From assembly GCA_050945075.1 (NCBI GenBank), contig JBMNSG010000076.1, positions 1 to 10,627 of the forward strand: DNA of 10,627 bases. Direction: 5' to 3'. The first letter of the stretch is position 1. Every line of letters begins with the position of its first letter. Shown piece after piece: positions 1 to 6,529 of this stretch. This DNA is from UBA7485 sp050945075. GTDB lineage: Bacteria > Bacillota > Clostridia > Eubacteriales > Eubacteriaceae. Position numbers and translations under genes: made by a program. The notes under the pieces are model-generated. The model saw nothing but the letters and a program-made list of their open reading frames with translations, was not told the origin of the DNA and did no database searches.

Positions 1-53
1 CGGTTACAGCCGTAAGCAGCGCAGACGGCGTCACATTCAAGACAGAAAAATAA
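1..53 (+). CDS. C-terminal tail of an upstream gene (partial, unknown)
   Basis: Frame 3 is open from the left edge to a TAA at 51-53 and encodes about 16 residues ending in GVTFKTEK. The mixed, soluble-looking composition and the terminator structures shortly after the stop suggest the real end of a protein. Too little is visible to name a family. Frame 2 is also open (stop 62-64), but its peptide is an implausible run of Arg and Lys. Nothing links this gene to fatty acid synthesis, and the terminator at 112-146 separates it from the operon. Confidence 0.4.
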   Translation, partial: VTAVSSADGVTFKTEK

Positions 54-54
54 G

Positions 55-78
55 CGACGCTTAATCTATAAAGCGTCG
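55..78. repeat. 8-bp inverted repeat just after the upstream stop codon
   Basis: CGACGCTT (55-62) and AAGCGTCG (71-78) form a perfect 8-bp stem with an 8-nt loop, starting 2 nt after the TAA. On the + strand it is followed by A-rich sequence, so it is not a classical rightward terminator. On the - strand it is followed by a T-rich stretch (complement of 46-53), so it could act leftward or protect the 3' end of the upstream mRNA. Confidence 0.45.
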
Positions 79-111
79 AAATAAAAATAAAAGACTTTAT
101 GTTTATTATCT

Positions 112-146
112 AAAAAGACTGTATATAATAATATACGGTCTTTTTT
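112..146 (+). terminator. Intrinsic terminator of the upstream gene
   Basis: Positions 112-126 pair with 131-145: 15 pairs, including one T-G wobble, closing the 4-nt loop AATA. The right arm ends in six T (141-146), then more T-rich sequence. The A-rich left arm would give a U tract on the other strand as well, so it may be bidirectional. It insulates the fatty acid operon from upstream transcription. Confidence 0.8.
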
Positions 147-192
147 ATTTAGTTTAATAGAAACAAAATATAAATAAATATAATAAAATAAA

Positions 193-240
193 CGCTTGCA
201 GATTAAAAAATATGAGCAGATTCTATTTACAAGCGCAGAT
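193..240 (+). repeat. Short direct and inverted repeats upstream of and over the -35 region
   Basis: GCAGAT occurs three times (198-203, 216-221, 235-240), at intervals of 18 and 19 nt. An inverted pair, CGCTTG (193-198) and CAAGCG (230-235), encloses the middle copy, and its right arm overlaps the proposed -35 box (226-231). In AT-rich DNA these G/C-containing words stand out and could be regulator binding sites. This is a pattern observation only; no known regulator motif is matched. Confidence 0.3.
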
Positions 241-254
241 AACAGGATTATTAT
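226..254 (+). promoter_or_regulatory. Candidate sigma-A promoter of the fatty acid operon
   Basis: TTTACA (226-231) and TATTAT (249-254) are separated by 17 bp, each one or two changes from the -35/-10 consensus. A perfect TATAAT overlaps at 252-257, but its spacing from TTTACA would be 20 bp. Transcription would start near 260-264, giving a leader of roughly 45 nt before acpP. It is the best promoter match between the terminator and acpP. Confidence 0.55.
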
Positions 255-280
255 AATTGTCGTAGTATTCAAAAAACGAA

Positions 281-289
281 TGATAATCA
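281..289 (+). promoter_or_regulatory. Possible FabT-like operator core (TGATAATCA)
   Basis: TGAT-A-ATCA is a perfect 9-nt palindrome lying between the promoter and the acpP ribosome site (AAGGAGAGG, 292-300). The FabT repressor of lactic acid bacteria, a MarR-family regulator of FAS-II genes, binds palindromes built on TTTGATnATCAAA; the inner TGATnATCA is matched and the outer bases mostly are not. A 9-nt palindrome in AT-rich DNA can arise by chance, and no fabT gene is in the window. No FapR-type site (TTAGTACC-like arms) was seen. Confidence 0.25.
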
Positions 290-305
290 ACAAGGAGAGG
301 TATTA

Positions 306-536
306 ATGTTAGATAAAATCAAGGCAGTATTAGTGGAATCGGTCAACGCGGATGAAAATCTGATTACACCGGAAGCCAGTCTCAAGGAAGATCTCGGTCT
401 GGATTCTCTGGAAGCGCTGGAGCTTTCCATGGAACTGGAAACAGAATTTGACATTACCATTGAAGATGAAGAACTTGAAGCACTGATTACAGTTCAGGAT
501 ATTATGGACCTGATCGCAAAGAAACAGGCAGAATAA
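306..536 (+). CDS. acpP: Acyl carrier protein
   Basis: Small acidic cytoplasmic protein of 76 residues, the usual ACP length. It carries all growing acyl chains of FAS-II as thioesters on a 4'-phosphopantetheine arm. The attachment motif GLDSLE is at residues 31-36 with Ser34 the modified residue; the common form is DSLD, and the Glu variant is conservative. The surrounding helix II is strongly acidic, as expected for docking FabH, FabF, FabD, FabG and FabK. The start is set by AAGGAGAGG (292-300), five bases before the ATG. It is the first gene of the operon and is followed by its own terminator (567-590), so its transcript level can exceed that of the acc/fab genes downstream. Confidence 0.97.
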   Translation: MLDKIKAVLVESVNADENLITPEASLKEDLGLDSLEALELSMELETEFDITIEDEELEALITVQDIMDLIAKKQAE

Positions 537-566
537 AAAAACAGTCTACTAAATTTGGCACAATCG

Positions 567-590
567 GCCGGGGGGTTCCCCGGCTTTTTT
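567..590 (+). terminator. Intrinsic terminator between acpP and accB
   Basis: GCCGGGG (567-573) pairs perfectly with CCCCGGC (578-584) around a 4-nt loop (GGTT), followed directly by TTTTTT (585-590). This is a textbook rho-independent terminator 30 nt after the acpP stop. No convincing promoter lies between it and accB (623), so the remaining genes would rely on partial read-through. Confidence 0.88.
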
Positions 591-602
591 ACTACGGTAA
601 AA

Positions 603-616
603 CCTGATGGTTCAGG
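603..616 (+). promoter_or_regulatory. Small hairpin covering the accB ribosome site
   Basis: CCTGA (603-607) can pair with TCAGG (612-616) around TGGT. The right arm overlaps AGGAG (614-618), the ribosome site for the accB ATG at 623. The stem is only 5 bp and would be weakly stable, so an effect on translation is speculative. Confidence 0.3.
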
Positions 617-622
617 AGAGCG

Positions 623-1159
623 ATGAAAACACAGAAAATAAAAGAAATCATCCGTATTTTTGAAGACAGCAGTATCGAAAGCATGGATCTGGATACGGAA
701 GGGGTGCATCTTTCACTGACACGCAGCCCGCAGCCGGTGATTCAGACGGCTCCTGCTGTGAATGTACAGGGTACAGCTGGTGTCCGTTATGACACGAATC
801 CGGATAGTATCACTGCCGGGAACGAAGCCCCGGTTTCAAGTACAGACACTGCGGCCGGCAGCAAGCTGGATTCTCACGGAAACACGGATGATACAGACCA
901 GAAACCGGAAATATCCGGGGAACCTGTCACAGCACCGCTGGTCGGAACATTTTATGCTGCGGCCTCGGCAGGAGACAAGCCCTTTGTCAGTACCGGCGAT
1001 CATGTGGTCGAAGGACAGCCGGTCTGCATTATCGAAGCCATGAAAGTCATGAACGAAATCCATGCGCCGGTTAACGGTACTGTGCTTCAGTGCTGTGCTG
1101 AAAATGGTGCCCTGGTCGAATTCGGTCAGACATTGTTTTTAATCGGAGAAGACGCATGA
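623..1159 (+). CDS. accB: Biotin carboxyl carrier protein of acetyl-CoA carboxylase
   Basis: 178 residues. It carries the biotin that shuttles CO2 from AccC to the AccA/AccD carboxyltransferase in making malonyl-CoA. The N-terminal segment (about 1-35) is the usual AccB dimer/AccC-docking region. Residues about 36-100 form a long Ser/Thr/Pro/Asp-rich flexible linker. Residues 101-178 are the biotinyl (barrel-sandwich) domain, with the motif EAMKVMNE at 138-145 and Lys141 the biotinylated residue. The linker makes it slightly longer than most AccB (about 150-165). The start has AGGAG at 614-618, four bases upstream. The stop overlaps the accC start as ATGA. Its placement right behind the acpP terminator makes it the first gene dependent on read-through. 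Confidence 0.96.
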   Translation: MKTQKIKEIIRIFEDSSIESMDLDTEGVHLSLTRSPQPVIQTAPAVNVQGTAGVRYDTNPDSITAGNEAPVSSTDTAAGSKLDSHGNTDDTDQKPEISGEPVTAPLVGTFYAAASAGDKPFVSTGDHVVEGQPVCIIEAMKVMNEIHAPVNGTVLQCCAENGALVEFGQTLFLIGEDA

Positions 1160-2571
1160 TCCGCAGAATGCTTATCGCCAACCGCGGCGAAATCGCAGTA
1201 CGGATTATCCGTACCTGCAAGCAGATGCAGATCAAAACCGTTGCGGTATATTCCCAGGCGGACCGCGATGCACTTCATGTGCAGCTTGCAGATCAGGCGG
1301 TCTGCATAGGCGGTCCCAGAAGCGCAGACAGTTATCTGAATATTCAGAACGTGCTTTCTGCTGCCTGTCTGACGGGCTGTGATGCGGTTCATCCGGGATT
1401 TGGCTTTCTTTCGGAAAACGCCGGCTTCGCCAGACTGGTACAGGAATGTGGGCTTACGTTTGTCGGTCCTTCTCCTGAAATCATCGAAGCCATGGGCGAC
1501 AAGGCCAATGCCAAGGAAGCGATGAGAAAAGCAGGTGTTCCTGTTATTCCCGGTTCCGACGGTATTGTCGAAACAGCTGAGGAAGGCAAAAAAACGGCGG
1601 AAGAGCTCGGTTATCCGGTGCTGATCAAAGCCAGTGCCGGTGGCGGCGGCCGCGGCATGCGACTGGCTGAAAATCCGGAAGAGTTTGAAGCTGCTTTCCG
1701 GGCAGCATCTGCAGAAGCGGAGGCTGCGTTCGGAGACGGCCGGGTCTATCTGGAAAAATTTATCCTGCGCCCCAAGCATATTGAAGTACAGCTGATGGGC
1801 GACCAGTTTGGAAGTGTCGTGCATCTTTACGAACGTGATTGTTCGCTGCAGCGGAGAAACCAGAAACTGATTGAAGAAGCACCGGCTCACTGTCTGTCAC
1901 GCAGTCAGCGGGAAGCACTTTATGCCGATGCTGTTCGTGCTGCGGAAGCAGTAGGCTATGATTCGGTAGGAACCATCGAATTCCTGTTCGACGCGCGCGG
2001 AATGTATTATTTCATGGAAATGAACACCCGTATTCAGGTGGAACATACGGTTTCGGAAACAGTAACCGGAATTGACCTGATCCGCATGCAGATCCGCATT
2101 GCCGAACATCAGCATTTGAATATCAGCCAGGAAGACATTCATCTCAAGGGTCACGCGATCGAATGCAGAATCAATGCGGAAAACGCAGAAGCCGGTTTTG
2201 CCCCCAGTCCGGGCAGAATCAGTTTTATGAACATGCCGGGAGGCCGCGGTGTGCGTGTGGATACTGCAGCGTATACGGGAGCGGAGATTCCCCCGTATTA
2301 CGACTCGATGATTATGAAACTCATCACTTCGGATGACACCAGACTCGGAGCGATCCGGGCAATGCGGGCAGCTCTGGAAGAGCTGGTTATTGAAGGAATT
2401 GACACCAATATCGGTTTCCTCTATATGCTGCTGTTTCAGCCGGAAGTGCTTTCAGGCCGTTACGATACCCATTATCTTGAAACCTTTATCGATTCAGTGG
2501 ACAGAATCCGCGAGCGTCAGAAGAAATCAAATACGGAGGAAATCCGTGAGAGTGAGGCTCAGAGCGCATGA
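1156..2571 (+). CDS. accC: Biotin carboxylase subunit of acetyl-CoA carboxylase
   Basis: 471 residues; carboxylates AccB-bound biotin using ATP and bicarbonate. The N-terminal domain begins with LIANRGEIAVR. The ATP-grasp domain has Lys116, Lys158, the glycine-rich loop AGGGGRGMR (161-169), KHIEVQ (207-212), RNQKLIEE (234-241) with Lys237, Glu275 and the catalytic stretch EMNTRIQVEH (288-297) with Glu288, Asn290, Arg292 and Glu296; Arg338 is also kept. Numbering is nearly identical to E. coli AccC, so the enzyme looks fully functional. The C-terminal tail from about residue 450 is charged and some 20 residues longer than usual. The ATG overlaps the accB stop by 4 nt, with GGAG at 1145-1148. 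Confidence 0.97.
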   Translation: MIRRMLIANRGEIAVRIIRTCKQMQIKTVAVYSQADRDALHVQLADQAVCIGGPRSADSYLNIQNVLSAACLTGCDAVHPGFGFLSENAGFARLVQECGLTFVGPSPEIIEAMGDKANAKEAMRKAGVPVIPGSDGIVETAEEGKKTAEELGYPVLIKASAGGGGRGMRLAENPEEFEAAFRAASAEAEAAFGDGRVYLEKFILRPKHIEVQLMGDQFGSVVHLYERDCSLQRRNQKLIEEAPAHCLSRSQREALYADAVRAAEAVGYDSVGTIEFLFDARGMYYFMEMNTRIQVEHTVSETVTGIDLIRMQIRIAEHQHLNISQEDIHLKGHAIECRINAENAEAGFAPSPGRISFMNMPGGRGVRVDTAAYTGAEIPPYYDSMIMKLITSDDTRLGAIRAMRAALEELVIEGIDTNIGFLYMLLFQPEVLSGRYDTHYLETFIDSVDRIRERQKKSNTEEIRESEAQSA

Positions 2572-3446
2572 ATCGACTTTTTAATGAACGGAAAGAAGAA
2601 CTGAAAGCATTCCGCGACATCTTCTTCAAATCCGGAAAACGAGAAGAAAAAAAGGCAGATATACCGGACGATCTGTTTATCGCCTGCCCGGAATGTGGAA
2701 AAAGCTTTCCCAGGGCACAGCTCGAAGACAATCTGTTTGTCTGCCCGGTCTGTTCGCATCATCTGCGGGTCGGGGCTTATGACCGCATCGGCCAGATCTG
2801 CGATTCGTTCAGAGAAAGCAACAAAAATCTGGTTGCTTCCGATGAAGACAGTTTTCCCGGATACCGGGAAAAGCTTGAAAAAGCCAGAAAAAAATCCGGC
2901 CTGCAGGAAGCCTGTGTCACCGGTACCGGCAAAATCGGCGAAAACCGGTTTGTTATCTGCGTGATGGATCCGGCCTTTATGATGGGCAGTATGGGTCAGG
3001 CAGTCGGCGAAAAAATTGTCCGTGCCATTGAAATGGCTGTACATAAGCATCTGCCGCTGGTCATTTTTACGGCAAGCGGCGGAGCCCGCATGCAGGAGGG
3101 AATTCTTTCACTGGTGCAGATGGCCAGGACCAGCGCGGCTCTGGAACGGCTTGCCGGAGAACATCTGCTTTATATAACGGTTCTGACCGATCCCACAACC
3201 GGCGGTGTTTCTGCCAGTTTTGCCATGCTGGGCGACATTATTCTGGCTGAACCTGATGCTCTGGTCGGTTTTGCCGGGAAACGCGTAATCGCGTCTACCG
3301 TACGCGAAGAGCTGCCGGATGATTTTCAACAGGCGGAATTTGTTCAGGAAAAGGGATTTATCGATCGGATTGTTCCCAGAGCGGAACTGAAAAACGAAAT
3401 CTCCAGACTGATCCGTCTGCACGAAAGGAGAGGCCAGTGGAGCTGA
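2568..3446 (+). CDS. accD: Acetyl-CoA carboxylase carboxyltransferase, beta subunit
   Basis: 292 residues, normal for AccD. With AccA it transfers the carboxyl group from biotin to acetyl-CoA, giving malonyl-CoA. A four-cysteine zinc ribbon is at Cys40, Cys43, Cys59 and Cys62. The crotonase-fold carboxyltransferase part follows, with SGGARMQEG (170-178), TTGGVSASFA (210-219) and FAGKRVI (235-241). The N-terminal 35 residues are Lys/Glu-rich, as is common before the ribbon. The ATG overlaps the accC stop (ATGA); the nearest ribosome-like site is a modest GAGG at 2554-2557, so translation is probably coupled to accC. The 3' end overlaps accA by 10 nt. Confidence 0.96.
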   Translation: MNRLFNERKEELKAFRDIFFKSGKREEKKADIPDDLFIACPECGKSFPRAQLEDNLFVCPVCSHHLRVGAYDRIGQICDSFRESNKNLVASDEDSFPGYREKLEKARKKSGLQEACVTGTGKIGENRFVICVMDPAFMMGSMGQAVGEKIVRAIEMAVHKHLPLVIFTASGGARMQEGILSLVQMARTSAALERLAGEHLLYITVLTDPTTGGVSASFAMLGDIILAEPDALVGFAGKRVIASTVREELPDDFQQAEFVQEKGFIDRIVPRAELKNEISRLIRLHERRGQWS

Positions 3447-4393
3447 CAGAAACAAAGCAGCAAAAGCCGCAGAGCCTGAAACAGAGCGAAGCGGAAATTG
3501 CTTCCCTGATGAGCGAGCAGCAGAAAATGGAAGAAGGCTCCCGGGGCTGGGAACTGCTTCAGGAGAGTATTGTTGCACTGCGGGACAGTGCCTATCATTC
3601 TCTGACGCCATGGGACAAGGTCTATCTGGCCCGCCATCCCAAACGGCCGAAGGCCCGGGATTATATCGAACGCCTGTTTCCGGATTTTATGGAACTGAGC
3701 GGCGACCGGTGCTACGGAGAAGACAAGGCGCTTCTGGGCGGACTTGCCACTCTGGAAGGAAATCCGGTTACCATCCTTGCCCAGTCCAAGGGACGGACGA
3801 CAGAAGAAAATATGGAATGCGGTTTCGGGATGATGCATCCGGAAGGGTACCGCAAAGCCATGCGTCTGGCCCGGCAGGCGGAAAAGTTCAGACGACCGGT
3901 TATCACGTTGATCGATACAGCCGGGGCCTATCCCGGCAAAGGCGCTGAAGAACGCGGACAGGCACAGGCTATAGCCGAATGCCTGAAGCTGTTCTCGGGA
4001 CTGAGAACTCCTGTTGTCGGGATCGTGCTTTCCGAAGGCGGTTCCGGCGGTGCGCTGGCGCTTTCTGTAACGGACCGTCTGGCTATGCTGGAGCATGCAG
4101 TCTATTCGGTTCTTTCACCGGAAGGGTTTGCCAGTATCCTCTGGCGGGACGAAAGCCGGGCAGAAGAAGCCGCCGGTGTCATGGAGCTTACGGCTCAGGA
4201 TCTGTACCGCAAGGGTATTATTGACACCATTATCCGTGAACCGCAGGGAGCACATAACAATTTTTATTATGTCTGTGAGCAGATGGACCAGTTTCTCGTC
4301 AGAGAACTGAAGGATCTGAGCAGAAAACGCAGCAGCCAGCTGGTGGATGAACGGTGGAAGCGCCTGCGGAGCCTGGGAGGCCTTGAACGATGA
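3437..4393 (+). CDS. accA: Acetyl-CoA carboxylase carboxyltransferase, alpha subunit
   Basis: 318 residues, essentially the length of E. coli AccA (319). Partner of AccD in the alpha2beta2 carboxyltransferase. Conserved stretches include ARHPKRPKARDYIERLF (65-81), the DTAGAYPGKGAEERGQ segment (160-175) and the oxyanion-loop-like SEGGSGGALAL (199-209). It starts with GTG; the start is supported by AAGGAGAGG at 3425-3433, a well-spaced and strong site inside the end of accD. The N-terminal 50 residues are the usual helical, Gln/Glu-rich region. The stop overlaps fabH as ATGA. All four acetyl-CoA carboxylase subunits are therefore adjacent and coupled, which would favour balanced amounts. Confidence 0.97.
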   Translation: MELTETKQQKPQSLKQSEAEIASLMSEQQKMEEGSRGWELLQESIVALRDSAYHSLTPWDKVYLARHPKRPKARDYIERLFPDFMELSGDRCYGEDKALLGGLATLEGNPVTILAQSKGRTTEENMECGFGMMHPEGYRKAMRLARQAEKFRRPVITLIDTAGAYPGKGAEERGQAQAIAECLKLFSGLRTPVVGIVLSEGGSGGALALSVTDRLAMLEHAVYSVLSPEGFASILWRDESRAEEAAGVMELTAQDLYRKGIIDTIIREPQGAHNNFYYVCEQMDQFLVRELKDLSRKRSSQLVDERWKRLRSLGGLER

Positions 4394-4407
4394 TAAAAAG
4401 TTATCAT
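4390..4407 (+). promoter_or_regulatory. Perfect hairpin on the fabH start codon
   Basis: ATGATAA (4390-4396) pairs perfectly with TTATCAT (4401-4407) around AAAG. The left arm is the fabH ATG itself, overlapping the accA stop (TGA 4391-4393). As RNA it would hide the fabH start unless ribosomes finishing accA open it; as DNA it is an 18-bp interrupted palindrome sharing the word ATGATAA with the possible operator at 281-289. The palindrome is certain; its function is inference. Confidence 0.45.
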
Positions 4408-5514
4408 GCAGAAGCATCAGCTCAGGGCGCACCGGAACAGCTGGAAACGCAGGAACTGAATCTGGAGACCGGAAATCACGGAAGCGTGTTGTACCCGTCT
4501 GTGATCGGAACCGGACATGCCAGGCCTTCGCGGACAGTAGAAAACGCGGAGCTTTCACAGTACATGGAAACAGATGATGCCTGGATCCGGTCCAGGACCG
4601 GAATCGAACGGCGTAATGTTTCAGAGGACGAGGATGTATCTGAGCTGTCCGTACGGGCAGCCCGGATGGCAATAGCCGATGCCGGAATCAACAAAGAGGA
4701 AATCGGACTGATTGTCTGTGCAACCATTTCCGCAGACTGCAATACGCCCAGCGCCGCCTGTCTGATTCAGGAAGCACTGGGGCTGAACGGCCTGCCGGTG
4801 ATGGCTTTCGATGTGAACGCAGCCTGTTCGGGCTTTATGTTTGCCCTTCGAACCGCAGATTCGCTGATGCAGACCGGAGATTTCGGATACGCGCTGGTAA
4901 TCGGCGCAGAGAATCTCACTAAATACGTGGACTGGAGTGACCGTAATACGGCGATCATCTTTGCAGATGGAGCCGGAGCAGTCATTCTGGACAGCTGTGC
5001 AGACCAGCCGATGCTTCATTACTCACGAACAAAAGGCGATACCGACGGCGTGATCCGGTGCAAAGCCAGAAAACCGCAGAAGTTCGGACATACCGATATC
5101 GACGGTTACGACGAGCCGGGCTATATCCGGATGAAGGGCCGTGAGGTTTTCCGTTTTGCGGTAGCAGCCATGCAGGAAGCTGTAGAAGCACTGCTGGACC
5201 AGTCGGACTTCAGTCTTGAGGATATCGACTGGATTATTCCGCATCAGGCCAACAAACGTATCATTGACCATGTTGCCAGAAAAATGAAGATCCCGGAAGA
5301 CAAGGTTGTTGTCAACATTCAGAACTGGGGCAATACATCGGCCGCCAGCATTCCGATAGCACTGTCTGAACTCAGGCAGCAGGGAAAACTGGAACCCGGA
5401 ATGAAAATCATTCTCACAGGTTTCGGTGCAGGATTTACCTGGGGCGGCGCACTGGTCGAATATAAAGGAAACAGGAATCCGGCAGCGGATGCTGTCGTAA
5501 ACAAAGGATTATGA
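4390..5514 (+). CDS. fabH: 3-oxoacyl-ACP synthase III (chain-initiating)
   Basis: 374 residues; condenses acetyl-CoA (or another primer) with malonyl-ACP to begin each chain. The thiolase-fold catalytic triad is complete: Cys146 in NAACSGF, His285 in IPHQAN and Asn315 in NWGNTSAAS. The C-terminal GFGAGFTWGGAL motif is present. Typical FabH is about 320 residues and begins near the IGTG segment found here at 39-42, so this protein has about 31 extra N-terminal residues, polar and probably disordered, plus an extra polar C-terminal tail of about 15. The long start is supported by the ATGA overlap with accA and by GGGAGG at 4375-4380, nine bases upstream. A GTG start at codon 33 would remove the extension but has no well-placed ribosome site. 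Confidence 0.95.
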   Translation: MIKSYHAEASAQGAPEQLETQELNLETGNHGSVLYPSVIGTGHARPSRTVENAELSQYMETDDAWIRSRTGIERRNVSEDEDVSELSVRAARMAIADAGINKEEIGLIVCATISADCNTPSAACLIQEALGLNGLPVMAFDVNAACSGFMFALRTADSLMQTGDFGYALVIGAENLTKYVDWSDRNTAIIFADGAGAVILDSCADQPMLHYSRTKGDTDGVIRCKARKPQKFGHTDIDGYDEPGYIRMKGREVFRFAVAAMQEAVEALLDQSDFSLEDIDWIIPHQANKRIIDHVARKMKIPEDKVVVNIQNWGNTSAASIPIALSELRQQGKLEPGMKIILTGFGAGFTWGGALVEYKGNRNPAADAVVNKGL

Positions 5515-6527
5515 TCAATCAAATACTGAATATAAAATATCCGGTTTTTCAGGGAGCCATGGCCCATATTGCCACGCCTGAATTTGCAGCAGCAGTTTCC
5601 AATGCCGGCGGTCTTGGAATTATCGCGACCGGCGGAATGCACGCGGATGAAGCAAGAACGGCTATTCTGAAAGCACAGCAGCTGACAGACAGGCCTTTTG
5701 GCGTCAATCTGATGCTTATGAATCCGGAAACCCCGGAACTGGTCAAGGTGATCACAGAACTCAAGCCTGCGGTCGTTACCACTGGTGCCGGAAACCCGGG
5801 ACCCTATATAAAACAGCTCAAAGAAGCGGGAATCCGCATTTTTCCGGTTGTAGCTTCAGTTGCTCTGGCTAAACGTCTGGCACGTTCGGGCGTGGACGGA
5901 ATTATTGCTGAAGGCACTGAATCCGGCGGGCATGTCGGTGAAACCACGACCATGGCACTTCTGCCTCAGGTGGTGAAAGCCGTAGATATCCCGGTTATTG
6001 CTGCCGGAGGTATAGCCGGAGGCGACAGCTTTCTGGCTGCGCTGGCCATGGGCGCTGCTGGCGTTCAGGTTGGAACCTGCCTTCTGGTATCGGAAGAATG
6101 TCCGGTTCATCCGGCCTATAAGGAAGCCGTACTGAAGGCAAAAGACACCAGCACCACTGTGACCGGACGTAGTCTGGGATCTCCCGTCCGCATCCTCAAG
6201 AACAGCATGAGCCGTGAATATCTGCGTCTGGAGCAGGAAGGCGCGGACCAGATGGAAATGGAAAAACTGACGCTTGGCAGCCTCGGAAAAGCAGTCCGTG
6301 ACGGCGATGTCCGCGACGGCTCGGTCATGATGGGGCAGGCAGCGGGCGAACTGCAGGAAATCAGGCCGCTGGCTCAGATTCTGGAAGACATGATTGCAGG
6401 CGCACGCAGCAGCTGCAGCAGACTGAATGAACAGATGTCTCTTCTGATCAATGATGAAGCGGCCGGACAGGAAACAGTTAAAAGTGAAACCGGAGATAAC
6501 AGTGCCGGTGACACCATAAAGGAATGA
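5511..6527 (+). CDS. fabK: Enoyl-ACP reductase II, FMN-dependent
   Basis: 338 residues; NAD(P)H-dependent flavoenzyme that reduces trans-2-enoyl-ACP in the last step of each elongation cycle, replacing FabI. It aligns from memory along its length with Streptococcus pneumoniae FabK: IKYPVFQGAMA near the N-terminus, VVTTGAGNPGPYI (88-100), PVVASVALAKR (112-122), ESGGHVGETTT with His141 (equivalent to pneumococcal His144), PVIAAGGIA (161-169) and GSVMMGQ (270-276). Two oddities: the usual GTRF after VQVG is GTCL here (Cys190 replacing Arg), and there is an acidic, disordered-looking tail from about 308. Start by ATGA overlap with fabH; AAAGGA (5503-5508) sits only 2 nt upstream, so coupling probably matters. 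FabK organisms are generally insensitive to FabI-directed triclosan. Confidence 0.93.
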   Translation: MINQILNIKYPVFQGAMAHIATPEFAAAVSNAGGLGIIATGGMHADEARTAILKAQQLTDRPFGVNLMLMNPETPELVKVITELKPAVVTTGAGNPGPYIKQLKEAGIRIFPVVASVALAKRLARSGVDGIIAEGTESGGHVGETTTMALLPQVVKAVDIPVIAAGGIAGGDSFLAALAMGAAGVQVGTCLLVSEECPVHPAYKEAVLKAKDTSTTVTGRSLGSPVRILKNSMSREYLRLEQEGADQMEMEKLTLGSLGKAVRDGDVRDGSVMMGQAAGELQEIRPLAQILEDMIAGARSSCSRLNEQMSLLINDEAAGQETVKSETGDNSAGDTIKE

Positions 6528-6529
6528 GT

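Noticed and set aside
2..64. Frame 2 as the tail of the upstream gene
   Set aside because: The peptide is a run of Arg, Lys and His unlike a normal protein end; frame 3 gives a more ordinary sequence with a stop just before the hairpin.
196..224. Second promoter with TTGCAG as -35
   Set aside because: No acceptable -10 box at 16-18 bp spacing.
66..293. 75-codon frame on the - strand in the leader
   Set aside because: Composition is Ile/Phe/Tyr/Leu from AT-rich DNA and it runs across the terminator hairpin and the promoter; not gene-like.
54..305. Riboswitch, T-box or FapR operator in the leader
   Set aside because: The likely transcript leader is only about 45 nt, no conserved riboswitch elements are visible, and no FapR-type palindrome was found.
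1126..1890. Long antisense open frame opposite accC (also opposite accA at 3344-4096 and the FabX-like gene at 6884-7579)
   Set aside because: Shadow of GC-rich, biased codons of well-identified + strand enzymes; the translations show no recognisable family and no ribosome sites.
4383..4411. Internal promoter before fabH using TTGAAC
   Set aside because: The only good -10-like word (TATCAT, 4402-4407) is 13 bp away, too close.
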